Shown one piece after another: positions 8,561 through 16,803 of a DNA stretch of 64,000 bases. Origin of the DNA: G965220205 sp965220205. GTDB taxonomy: Bacteria; Chloroflexota; Dehalococcoidia; Lucifugimonadales; Australimonadaceae. Below the pieces are notes generated by a model that worked only from the letters and a program-made list of their open reading frames with translations, was not told where the DNA came from and searched no databases. The position numbers and the translations under genes were made by a program. The stretch covers positions 1,426,001 through 1,490,000 of the forward strand of contig OZ244812.1 in assembly GCA_965220205.1 (NCBI GenBank), given 5' to 3'. The stretch's first letter is position 1. Every line of letters starts with the position of its first letter.

Positions 8561-9670
8561 GTGACGACAGTGACATCGGACCAACGCGTGCGGATATCCG
8601 CCGATTCCCACATGTCCGAGCCGCTCGACCTCTGGGAGAAGCGACTGCCGGAGGAGTTCCGGGAGTACACGATCCCGTTGCGCGGCGAGTACGGGAAGGG
8701 CTTCTACGCCCGGCGGGGCGGGTACGAGCCGGGCCCGCGGCTCGTCGACATGGCCCGGGACGGCATCGTCGCCGAGGTGCTCTACCCTACATTCGCCAAG
8801 GATATGTACGACCCTGGCCGGCCTCCCGCGGCGGCGGAAGCCCTGGCCCGCGTCTACAACGACTGGATGGTTGATTTCTGCAGCGAGGCGCCTGACCGCC
8901 TTTGGGGTCAGGCGGAGATCGCGCTCTGGGACATCGACCATGCGATCGCGGAGATGGAGCGGTGCCGCAAGGCCGGCTTGGTGGGCGCGACGATCTGGAT
9001 GGTCCCGCCCGACGACATCCCGTTCAGCACCGACCACTACGACCGGTTCTGGGCCGCAGCCCAGGACCTCGCGATGCCCGTCAGCATGCACATCAACACC
9101 GGCTTCGGCCGCTACGAGGCCAGGGCCCGAGGCACTGCTCTCAGCTTCGACCGCATCGCGACCCTCAAGCGTACGGCCACCGGGCATAAGCAGGTCACCG
9201 CGGACGCCCTGACCGACATCATCTGCTCGGGGGCGCTCGAACGCTTCCCGCAACTGAAAATCATCGTCGCGGAGGTCGAGGTCGGCTGGATCCCGTTCTG
9301 GCTGACGGAGATGGACAAGCGCTCCCGCGAACGCGGGCTGCCGCTGATGCCCAGCGAGTACTTCTACCGCCAGTGCTACTCGACCTTCACCGAGGACGAG
9401 GTCGGCGGCATGCTGCTGGAACGGTACGGACAACGCAGCTTCATGTGGTCGACCGACTACCCGCACGTGGGCACGGGCGACATCTGGCTGTTCTCGGACG
9501 AGGTGATCGAGCGCACGTTGGGCCACCTCGCGCCCGAGGTGCAGGCAAGGGTCCTGCGAGACAACGTCGCGGAGCTCTACGGCATGCCCGTGCCGACGGC
9601 GATGCCGGAGCCCCCGGAGGACCCGACGCTGGAGGAGTGGCGCAAGAGCCGCACTCTCGCCGGCGGGTAG
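8561..9670 (+). CDS. Amidohydrolase-2 family enzyme, tandem copy 2
   Basis: A 369-aa paralog of the preceding gene. The start is GTG 8561 with GAGGAGAG 6-7 bases upstream. Motifs: RISADSHMSEPLDLW, VSMHINTGFGRYE, and WSTDYPHVGTGD. The N-terminal substrate loop (residues about 25-60) differs most from copy 1, suggesting related but not identical substrates. Last of the three amidohydrolases. Confidence 0.9.
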   Translation: MTTVTSDQRVRISADSHMSEPLDLWEKRLPEEFREYTIPLRGEYGKGFYARRGGYEPGPRLVDMARDGIVAEVLYPTFAKDMYDPGRPPAAAEALARVYNDWMVDFCSEAPDRLWGQAEIALWDIDHAIAEMERCRKAGLVGATIWMVPPDDIPFSTDHYDRFWAAAQDLAMPVSMHINTGFGRYEARARGTALSFDRIATLKRTATGHKQVTADALTDIICSGALERFPQLKIIVAEVEVGWIPFWLTEMDKRSRERGLPLMPSEYFYRQCYSTFTEDEVGGMLLERYGQRSFMWSTDYPHVGTGDIWLFSDEVIERTLGHLAPEVQARVLRDNVAELYGMPVPTAMPEPPEDPTLEEWRKSRTLAGG

Positions 9671-9799
9671 GCAACGAGGAAAGGCAACCCCAAGGAAATC
9701 CCCTCCGCGGGAACGAGGCGCCCCAACTGAGCAGTGCGGAAGCACGAGCCACGGACGCCGCAGGTACAGAGAACTGTTTGGGCAAAGGAGACGTACATC

Positions 9800-10375
9800 A
9801 TGCATAGTCGAGTAGCGGTCCGGCCGGAGCTCTGGAAGCGGCTGGCCATCGCGGCGGGCGTTGTCCTCGCGGCGGCGGTCGTCACAGCCATCGTGCAGCC
9901 GGGCTTTTCAGCGCAGGGGGCCCCGTCGGCCCAGGATGAGGACGGGGCCGCCCCCGTGCTCACCGTGCAGCCCCCGATCTTCATGCTGCCTGAGTGGGGC
10001 AAGCGCGATAGGGACAACGGGATCTACATCTTGGGCGCAGGGCTCGAGGCGGGCCAGGAGTTCAGCCTCAGACTTCGGTGGGACAGCGTGGGAGTGGAGC
10101 GAGACGTTACGGCAGGTCTGAGCGGATACACCGACGAGACCGGAGCGGTGGCGAACATCCACGGCGCCTTCACCATGGGCTACGACGAGGGCCTCGCGGA
10201 CTTCCGCGAGCCGCGCCGGGACACGTTCTTCCAAGGACGCTTCGAAACGCTGAGCTTCCGGCTCCACGACGGGATCACGGGCGAGTTGCTCGCTGTCGCT
10301 CCCGTCGCTGTGTGCGGGCCCTCCCGTGAGCAGGACTACTGCGTAGCCGCGGAGCCTATGCTGCCGTTGCCGTAG
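9800..10375 (+). CDS. Secreted or membrane-anchored protein of unknown function
   Basis: A 191-aa protein. ATG 9800 was chosen because GGAG lies about 9 bases upstream. A hydrophobic segment at about residues 12-33 (LAIAAGVVLAAAVVTAIV) acts as a signal anchor or signal peptide, followed by a short Ala/Asp-rich spacer. The exported part looks beta-rich (VLTVQPPIFMLPEWG, YILGAGLEAGQEFSLRL) and has two Cys near the end (AVCGPSREQDYC) that could form a disulfide. The IYILGAGLEAGQ segment resembles Ig-like domains that describe 'good' surface loops, but no family is recognised. It lies ahead of an ABC substrate-binding lipoprotein. Confidence 0.7.
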   Translation: MHSRVAVRPELWKRLAIAAGVVLAAAVVTAIVQPGFSAQGAPSAQDEDGAAPVLTVQPPIFMLPEWGKRDRDNGIYILGAGLEAGQEFSLRLRWDSVGVERDVTAGLSGYTDETGAVANIHGAFTMGYDEGLADFREPRRDTFFQGRFETLSFRLHDGITGELLAVAPVAVCGPSREQDYCVAAEPMLPLP

Positions 10376-10465
10376 GACAGCCAAGCGGCCATGACTCCCG
10401 TTCACGGGATGGCCTAACCAGTATTGAGCGTGTAAGATGCGCGACCAATCGGAGAAGGTGAGCAA

Positions 10466-11839
10466 ATGCATCGAATGAAATCCATCATCAGCCTCATCGC
10501 GGCGCTCGCGACCGTGGGCCTGCTGGCTGCGGCCTGCGGGAGCGACCCGACGGCGACGCCGCGACCGACCCCGACCTCGGCCCCGGTCGCCACGGCGACG
10601 CCTGTGCCCACGCCGACGCCCCTTCCTCCCGGCGTGACGCCGCCTCCCGCGCCGCCAACCGCGACGCCCCGGCCCGCAACTCCCACGCCGGACGCGAGCT
10701 TCGAAGCGAAGTGGGCCGAGCTCGTCGCCGCCGCACAGGAGGAGGGCGAGATCGTCATCATCCTGAGCGGGACCCTGTCCCGGACCGGCCGGCCAACGTT
10801 CGACTACTTCGGCGAGAAGTTCGGCATCAAGATGGTGACCAGCAGCGGGAGCGGCCCCAATAACGCCAACCGCCTCCTAGCGGAGCGGGCGCGGGGCAAG
10901 TTCACGGTCGACGTCTCCACGGTGAGCGGCGGCTCGATGGAGCGGATACGCGCGGCCGGCGGTCTCTCGCCCCTCGAACCATTGATCATCGACCCGTCGA
11001 TCCTGCAGGACCGCTCCAACTGGTACTACGAGGACCCGGTCTTCCTGGACTCGGAGGGTCAATACGCCCTCGCCAACTCCATCTCCGTGGGGAACATCGG
11101 CGGCATCTGGTACAACACGGAGAACGTGACCCAGGACGAGCTCGACAGCATCCAGCACTACACTGACCTGCTAGACCCCATGTGGACGGGCCGGATGGTC
11201 ATGCGCGCGATGAACAACCCGGGCAGCAAGTCAGTCTTCGCCCGGCTGTGGCTCTCCCCCGAACTGGGCCCCGACTACTTGGACGCGCTCCACACCCAGT
11301 TCGAGCAGGGCGACCTGGTCGATTCCGAAGCGGACAAGGAGATAGCCGACGGCCTCGCGCAGGGCAAGTGGGACATAGCTCTCTTCGGCGGAGGCCGCGA
11401 CTTGGATGCGCTGAGGAATCTCGGTCTGCCGGTGGACGAACTTACTGAGCAGAAGCTCATCAACCCCGGCGCATCCACGGAGCTCGGCGGGAGCCACGTC
11501 TTGGTCGACCAGGCGCCGCACCCGAACGCCGCCGCCCTCTGGCTCAACTGGTGGCTCTCCCAAGAGGGCCAGACCGTGCACCGGGACAACCTGCAACAGT
11601 TCGGGGCCCAGAACAGCGGCTCCCTCCGGAGCGACGTGCCCCAATTCTCGACGAGCGACTCCTCCTGGGAAACGATTCAGCTGATCCCGCAGTGGATAGA
11701 GCAGGGAATCCTCGAAGACAAGCTCATCGTCTTTGAGCAGGACGACGAGTGGCACTCGGTGCGTGAGAATATGCGCGACCACTTCAACGCACTGTATGCA
11801 GAGTTGGGCTTCGACGCTTGGGTGACCTATCAGTACTAG
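10466..11839 (+). CDS. ABC transporter substrate-binding lipoprotein (iron(III)/polyamine-type)
   Basis: A 457-aa exported solute-binding lipoprotein. The signal peptide ends at a lipobox-like LAAAC (Cys about residue 25), followed by a roughly 50-residue Thr/Pro linker (TPRPTPTSAPVATATPVPTP), a Chloroflexota-style wall/membrane spacer. The mature domain, from about residue 75, is of the extracellular solute-binding class used with FbpB-like permeases (IVIILSG, IGGIWYNTENV, GSHVLVDQAPHPNAA). ATG 10466 follows GGAGAAGGTG. Only a hairpin separates it from the permease. The true substrate could be iron, thiamine, phosphonate or a polyamine. Confidence 0.85.
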   Translation: MHRMKSIISLIAALATVGLLAAACGSDPTATPRPTPTSAPVATATPVPTPTPLPPGVTPPPAPPTATPRPATPTPDASFEAKWAELVAAAQEEGEIVIILSGTLSRTGRPTFDYFGEKFGIKMVTSSGSGPNNANRLLAERARGKFTVDVSTVSGGSMERIRAAGGLSPLEPLIIDPSILQDRSNWYYEDPVFLDSEGQYALANSISVGNIGGIWYNTENVTQDELDSIQHYTDLLDPMWTGRMVMRAMNNPGSKSVFARLWLSPELGPDYLDALHTQFEQGDLVDSEADKEIADGLAQGKWDIALFGGGRDLDALRNLGLPVDELTEQKLINPGASTELGGSHVLVDQAPHPNAAALWLNWWLSQEGQTVHRDNLQQFGAQNSGSLRSDVPQFSTSDSSWETIQLIPQWIEQGILEDKLIVFEQDDEWHSVRENMRDHFNALYAELGFDAWVTYQY

Positions 11840-11862
11840 CGCCGTCTAGAACGCAGATGCAA

Positions 11863-11901
11863 GGGACTGTCCCCACGGGGCCAGCCTGTGGGGACAGTCC
11901 C
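11863..11901. terminator. Perfect 14-bp hairpin between substrate-binding protein and permease genes
   Basis: GGGACTGTCCCCAC (11863-11876) is the exact reverse complement of GTGGGGACAGTCCC (11888-11901), with an 11-base loop. No T-run follows, so a partial terminator or a 3'-end stabiliser for the upstream message is more likely than a full stop. The element ends 8 bases before the permease ATG and could also mask its ribosome site. Confidence 0.6.
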
Positions 11902-11909
11902 TATGACGG

Positions 11910-13715
11910 ATGATGCGGGAGACACATCGAGTGGCGCAGACGGTCCTAACCCAGCCGCAGCACCCCCTGGTTTCGCGACTGAGGTCGGAGACCGGGACCG
12001 TCGTCATGGCCATCACCATCCTGACGCTCGGCTTCTACCTGATGTTCCCCGTCATCCTGATGCTGGTGCTCAGCTTCAACGTTGCGGACGACTTCCTCAT
12101 CCCGCCGATCGTCTGGGGCCTCGACAACTGGACCCAGATATGGCAAGACCCTCGGATCCTCGAGGCGCTCTACAACACCTTCGCGCTCTGGTTCATCAAC
12201 TTCATCTTCAGCTTCCCCTTGGGCATCGCCATTGCCCTCATCCTTGCCCGCACCCACATCCCGTGGACCCATGGGCTGGAGTACCTCTTCTGGATTTCGT
12301 ACGTGTTCCCCGGCCTCGCCAACACGGTCGGGTGGATCATGCTGCTCGACCCCGACATCGGCATAATCAACACCTGGCTGGAGGCCTTGCCGTTCATCGA
12401 GGAGGGCCCCTTCAACATCTACAGCTTCTGGGGCATCGTCTGGACGAAGCTCCAATCGGACAGCGTCTCCTACTTCGTGATCCTGCTGACCCCTGCCTTC
12501 CGCAACATGGACCAGTCCATGGAGGAGGCTGCCCGGGTGGCGGGCGCGTCCAAGATGGGCGCCGTGTTCAAGATCACGCTGCCGGTGATGATCTCGCCCG
12601 TGATCCTCGTGACCGCGCTCCAGCTGCTCCGCATCTTCAGCGGGTTCGAGACCGAATGGATCCTGGGCGCCAGCTGGGGCTTCTTCGTCTACTCCACCCT
12701 GATCTTCAGCCAGACGTCGCTGTACATCCCGAACTATGGCGGCGCCATCGTACTGGCCAGCCTCACCATGGTGATTATCGCGGTCATCTTCCCGATGCAG
12801 CGGTGGATCGTCGCGCGCCGTCAGTACACGACGCTGACCGGCACGTTCAAGCCGGGTCTGATCGACATCGGCCGTTGGCGGTGGGCGGTGCTCTTCGGCA
12901 TCGTCTTCCTCCTCGCGATGTTCACGGCCCTCCCGTTTATCATCATCGTAATCGGCAGCTTCATGTCCCGCGTCGGCTTCTTCAATGCAGTGCCGACGTG
13001 GACGCTCGACCACTGGCGGCTGGTCCTGACCGACGACATCTTCCTGCGCGGACTGAGAACGACGACGATTCTCGCCGTCAGCGCGGGCGTCGGCAGCCCG
13101 CTCCTCTTCTCGATCATCGCGTATATGCTGGTGCGGACGCGGTGGCGCTTCCGGCGCATGTTGGACGCGACGATCTGGGTCTCGGCCGTGTTCCCGGGAA
13201 TCATCTCAGGGCTGGGTTTGCTGCTCATGTTCCTCACCGTCCCGGGGCTGGAGATCCTCTACGGGACCATCTGGGCGCTGATCCTGGTCGTGCTGATCGC
13301 GGGCAACACGACGGGCACCAACATCTTCAAGGGCGTCATGCTCCAGCTCGGGGCCGACGTTGAGGAGGCCTCGCGCGTTAGCGGCGCGGGATGGGTCCGG
13401 ACGTACGTCAAGGTCGTCCTTCCGTTGCTGATGCCCACGATGGTGCTCATCGGCATGCTCAACTTCATCAGCGCCGCGGGCACCACGTCGAGCATCATCC
13501 TCCTCTCCTCCAGGGACACGCTCACGCTGTCCATCATTGGACTCGAATGGGCGTCGCCCGAGATCGGCTCGACCGAGAAGGCGGGGATCATCAGCCTCGT
13601 CATCATGGTCTACACGCTGGCGCTCGCGCTCGTCGGACGTCACTACGCCCTGAAGATGGGCATCAAGCAGCGCATCGCGGGCGACGCCGGGCGGCGGTTC
13701 GGCATCCGGGCCTAG
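11910..13715 (+). CDS. Fused double-domain ABC transporter permease (FbpB-like)
   Basis: A 601-aa inner-membrane permease with two binding-protein-dependent transport domains in one chain, about 12 membrane segments. Each half has an EAA loop for ATPase contact: EEAARVAGASKMGAVFKITLP in the first, EEASRVSGAGWVRTYVKVVLP in the second. This fused form is typical of iron(III)/thiamine uptake. The ATG at 11910 (a second ATG follows immediately) is close to the hairpin above. No ATPase subunit lies nearby. A paralog is at 56206-57984. Confidence 0.92.
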   Translation: MMRETHRVAQTVLTQPQHPLVSRLRSETGTVVMAITILTLGFYLMFPVILMLVLSFNVADDFLIPPIVWGLDNWTQIWQDPRILEALYNTFALWFINFIFSFPLGIAIALILARTHIPWTHGLEYLFWISYVFPGLANTVGWIMLLDPDIGIINTWLEALPFIEEGPFNIYSFWGIVWTKLQSDSVSYFVILLTPAFRNMDQSMEEAARVAGASKMGAVFKITLPVMISPVILVTALQLLRIFSGFETEWILGASWGFFVYSTLIFSQTSLYIPNYGGAIVLASLTMVIIAVIFPMQRWIVARRQYTTLTGTFKPGLIDIGRWRWAVLFGIVFLLAMFTALPFIIIVIGSFMSRVGFFNAVPTWTLDHWRLVLTDDIFLRGLRTTTILAVSAGVGSPLLFSIIAYMLVRTRWRFRRMLDATIWVSAVFPGIISGLGLLLMFLTVPGLEILYGTIWALILVVLIAGNTTGTNIFKGVMLQLGADVEEASRVSGAGWVRTYVKVVLPLLMPTMVLIGMLNFISAAGTTSSIILLSSRDTLTLSIIGLEWASPEIGSTEKAGIISLVIMVYTLALALVGRHYALKMGIKQRIAGDAGRRFGIRA

Positions 13716-13753
13716 CCTGCGGCTTCCTCTGCACCCTCGCCGGTTGCGCGAGA

Positions 13754-14551
13754 ATGAGCTCCCCTATGGCGAACGAAGAGCGGAGCGTGCCGCAGCGCCA
13801 GAGCCTCGAGCGGAGCTTCGTGCGCGCCCGGTGGCTCATGGCGCTGGCCCTAGCTCTGCTGGCCCCCCTCGGCGGCCTGCCGCTGCCCGCGGCGCTCGCG
13901 GCCCTGGTCGTCCTTGCCGTCGGCAATGCCGCAGTCTGGCGCGCCAACTCCCGCATCGGCTCTCTCGCCGCTCAGCGCAGGCTCGGCGTCGCGGCCGTGG
14001 CGCTCGACGCCGCGGTTGTCCTCGGGCTGGCGGTCGCGGCCGACGCCGACGCGGCCAACGCTGCCTACGGCGCCATGGTGCTGGTCGCGGCAGAGGCGTC
14101 CACGCGATTTGCGCCGGTGAAGGGCGTCGCCGCCGCTCTTGGGCTGATTGCCGGCCTCGCCGCCGCCATAGGAATACGCGGACCGGTCCGCGACGACCCG
14201 TTCGAGGCGATGTCGTTCGTCGTCGTCTCGGTCCTGGTCCTGCTCGTGGGCACAGTCGTCGGATCAGCCGTGCGAGAGGTCTACCGCCAGGTGACGGTCG
14301 CCGCGTCTCCGATCGAGGCCGGCGGGGTTGCCATCGACGCCGCGTCCGTAGCCGAGCTGCTGTCGCCTCGCGAACGGCAGGTGCTGTCGCTCATCGCGCA
14401 AGGGTACAGCAATCAGCGGATCGCAGCGGCGCTCGTCATCGAGCCCAAGACGGTCAAGAACCACATCAACCGCATCTACGCCAAGCTCGAGGTCAGCAGC
14501 CGCTACGAGGCCATTACCTCAGTCCTCGGGCGTCGGGCGGACGCGGCGTAG
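13754..14551 (+). CDS. Membrane-bound LuxR-type transcriptional regulator
   Basis: A 265-aa protein. About five to six hydrophobic segments (residues 27-62, 79-97, 105-115, 124-142, 153-172) precede a C-terminal LuxR/GerE helix-turn-helix at 203-262 (LSPRERQVLSLIAQGYSNQ, IEPKTVKNHINRIYAKL). It has no receiver domain, so sensing would be through the membrane part. It starts 38 bases after the permease; an alternative start is the ATG at 13766. It may control the neighbouring transporter or the dehydrogenase 16 bases downstream. Confidence 0.8.
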   Translation: MSSPMANEERSVPQRQSLERSFVRARWLMALALALLAPLGGLPLPAALAALVVLAVGNAAVWRANSRIGSLAAQRRLGVAAVALDAAVVLGLAVAADADAANAAYGAMVLVAAEASTRFAPVKGVAAALGLIAGLAAAIGIRGPVRDDPFEAMSFVVVSVLVLLVGTVVGSAVREVYRQVTVAASPIEAGGVAIDAASVAELLSPRERQVLSLIAQGYSNQRIAAALVIEPKTVKNHINRIYAKLEVSSRYEAITSVLGRRADAA

Positions 14552-14567
14552 GGGGCGCGTAGAGTCC

Positions 14568-15563
14568 ATGGCCAGACACCTCGTCTACATCTCGTCCGGA
14601 CACATGGACCCCGACTACGCGATCGAACGCGCCGGTCTCGGCGGCGACGTCGAGCTGCGGGTGATGACGAACGCCCCCCGCACGCCGATGGACGGCGCGG
14701 AGACGCGCGAGGCCGACGCCGTCATCACCTGGCGCACGCGCGTCGACGCGTCCGCGATCGACCAGCTCGAGCGCTGCAAGCTGATCGTTCGGATGGGCGT
14801 CGGCTACGATCTCGTCGACATCGAGGCGGCCAAGCGGCGCGGCATCCCGGTCTGCAACGTCCCCGACTATTGCACCAATGAGGTGGCGGACCACACGATG
14901 GCCCTGCTGCTGACGCTGAGCCGCGGGCTGACGGCCTACAACGACGCCGTGCGCGGCGGGAACGAAGGCTGGGAGTGGTCGGGCGCGGGGCCTCTGTACC
15001 GGCTCACGGGGAGGACGCTCGGCATCGTCGGCCTGGGCCGCATCGGCACGGCTGTGGCGTTGCGGGCGAAGGCGTTCGGCATGCGCGTCGTCTTCCACGA
15101 CCCATATGCGCGGGATGGGGTGGACCGCGCGTTGGCGCTGATCCGCCTCCCGCTCGACGAGCTGCTCGCGACAGCCGACGCGGTCACGCTCCACACGCCC
15201 CTCACGGATGAGACGCGCAACATGGCGGACGCCGGCTTCTTCGCGAAGATCAAGCCGGGCGCGTTCGTCGTCAACACCTCGCGGGGCGGCGTGCTGGACG
15301 TCGATGCGCTGGCGGAGGCGCTCCGAGCGGGCAGAGTCGCCGCGGCAGCCCTCGACGTCATGCCCACGGAGCCGCCCAGCCCCGAGCTGCCCTTGCTCCA
15401 AGCGTGGCGCGCCCGCGAAGAGTGGGTGCGTCACCGGCTCGTGGTGACCCCCCACGCCGCCTTCTACAGCGAGGAGGGCGAACACGACATGCGCGTGAAG
15501 GCAGCGGAGACGGTGCGGGAAGCGCTGGACGGGCGTCCGCCGCGCAACCGGGTCAATCCCTAG
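14568..15563 (+). CDS. NAD-dependent D-2-hydroxyacid dehydrogenase (CtBP/SerA-like)
   Basis: A 331-aa oxidoreductase that interconverts 2-keto acids and D-2-hydroxy acids. Seen: Rossmann motif GLGRIG at 155-160, the SRGG substrate/NAD block with catalytic Arg239, Glu268 (TEPP) and the catalytic His296 (TPHAAF). The sequence resembles the C-terminal-binding-protein/phosphoglycerate-dehydrogenase-like group; substrate unassigned. It converges with the RraA-like gene, and the two stop codons overlap in a shared CTAG. Confidence 0.88.
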   Translation: MARHLVYISSGHMDPDYAIERAGLGGDVELRVMTNAPRTPMDGAETREADAVITWRTRVDASAIDQLERCKLIVRMGVGYDLVDIEAAKRRGIPVCNVPDYCTNEVADHTMALLLTLSRGLTAYNDAVRGGNEGWEWSGAGPLYRLTGRTLGIVGLGRIGTAVALRAKAFGMRVVFHDPYARDGVDRALALIRLPLDELLATADAVTLHTPLTDETRNMADAGFFAKIKPGAFVVNTSRGGVLDVDALAEALRAGRVAAAALDVMPTEPPSPELPLLQAWRAREEWVRHRLVVTPHAAFYSEEGEHDMRVKAAETVREALDGRPPRNRVNP

Positions 15564-16219
15564 CGAGCGAGCATCTGCTCGTAGTTCGTGCCCATGACTT
15601 CGACGACTGACTTCCCCGCGAGCACGTCCCTCGCCATCGCCGCCTCTCGGGCCACGATGGCCTCGGCCGCCGGCGCTACTTCCGCCGCGCGGTCCGCCGG
15701 CACGACGACGACGCCGCTGTTGTCGGCGATGATGTAGTCGCCCGGGCGGACCGCGACTCCGGCGATCTCGATGGGCTCGTTCGTCGCGTCCTCGATGATG
15801 CGTCCGCGCGCGGTGAGGGGCACCGCGGCCTTGGCGAAGAGCGGCAGTCCCAGCCCCTTGGCCTCGTCGACGTCGCGCGTCGCGCCGTCGATGATCACGC
15901 CGGCGACCCGCTTGACCGTCGCGGCGGTCGACAGGATGCCGCCCCACCCCGCCACGTCGGTCCTGCCCTTGTGGTCGATGACAATGATGTCGCCGGGGTC
16001 GGACGCCTCGACGGCGGCAGTGCACAAGTGCCGTGTCGTCTCCTCGCCCGGCCCCTTCGTCTTCAGCCGCACGGTCACTGCCCTGCCCACGATGCGCTCC
16101 GTGGGATAGAGCGGCAGGATGCCGATCACCGTGCCCTTGATCTCCAACTTGTCCAGGGCGTCGGACACCGCGCAGCTATCGAGCTGCGCGAGCCGCTCCA
16201 CGATCTCGTCGACTGCCAT
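15560..16219 (-). CDS. RraA / HMG-aldolase family protein
   Basis: A 219-aa member of the RraA-like fold family, which includes the RNase E inhibitor RraA and 4-hydroxy-4-methyl-2-oxoglutarate aldolase. The aldolase-type motif is visible (GVIIDGATRDVDE, with Arg-Asp), and WGGILST supplies the conserved glycine loop, so a pyruvate-releasing aldolase is more likely than an RNase regulator. ATG 16219 has GGAGAG upstream. It lies with RidA on -, 27 bases after it. HMG aldolase ends protocatechuate and gallate 4,5-cleavage pathways, which suits the aromatic gene context. Confidence 0.82.
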   Translation of the reverse strand: MAVDEIVERLAQLDSCAVSDALDKLEIKGTVIGILPLYPTERIVGRAVTVRLKTKGPGEETTRHLCTAAVEASDPGDIIVIDHKGRTDVAGWGGILSTAATVKRVAGVIIDGATRDVDEAKGLGLPLFAKAAVPLTARGRIIEDATNEPIEIAGVAVRPGDYIIADNSGVVVVPADRAAEVAPAAEAIVAREAAMARDVLAGKSVVEVMGTNYEQMLAR

Positions 16220-16246
16220 CGGTGGCTCTCCTCTCGGCGCGCCTGC

Positions 16247-16633
16247 CTATTCGACGTACGCGGTGATGAAGAGCTGGAACTGCATGTTCCCGCCCAGCGC
16301 GTCGGTCTGCGCGGTGTGGCGAGTCGGGCGGCTGTCCGGGTCCGGGAACATCTTCGCCCATTCGACGTTGAGCACGGCGCGCACGTCGCGGCTCTTCGCC
16401 AGTATCTGCACGTGCGAGATGTCGTCGGGGCTGCCGCCCGCCGCGGCCATAATCCTCCGCACGTGCTCAAACGCCCACTTCGCTTGCTCTTCAGCGTCTT
16501 CCGGGGTCTCGCCGGTGTCGGTGTTCTGTCCGCTCACGCCGCTGGTCGTAACGATATGTCCAACCTTCGTCGCCAGTGCGATGGGGTTGTCGCCGTGCCA
16601 TTTGCCAGGGATGTGCAGTGTCTGTCTCGCCAT
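16247..16633 (-). CDS. RidA family protein (YjgF/UK114)
   Basis: A 128-aa RidA-family protein. RidA hydrolyses reactive enamine/imine intermediates; the family also includes catabolic members. Seen: the N-terminal HIPGKW, IVTTSGVSGQNTDTGE, AAGGSPDDISHVQIL, and a C-terminal QFQLFITAYVE, in the right order and length. The start ATG follows GGGGGAG. First gene of a two-gene - strand unit with the RraA-like gene. The catalytic Arg of housekeeping RidA is not obvious, so a pathway-specific role is possible. Confidence 0.82.
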   Translation of the reverse strand: MARQTLHIPGKWHGDNPIALATKVGHIVTTSGVSGQNTDTGETPEDAEEQAKWAFEHVRRIMAAAGGSPDDISHVQILAKSRDVRAVLNVEWAKMFPDPDSRPTRHTAQTDALGGNMQFQLFITAYVE

Positions 16634-16803
16634 GTCTCCCCCTTCTAAGTCGCGCCATGCTGATCGCGGCCATGACGGGCTGCGCCGAGCCCCGCCGCGC
16701 GCCGCGAGTATATGGGCCGCCTAGGGGGCTGTCAAAAGACTCGCCCGGCCCCCACTCGCACGGAAGGGACCTCGCCCTGCTGTCGCGACAACCGCCCAAA
16801 CGC

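Noticed and set aside
7865..9805. A 646-codon open frame opposite the two amidohydrolases
   Set aside because: It mirrors the tandem paralogs and shows internal duplication only because of them; no recognisable protein.
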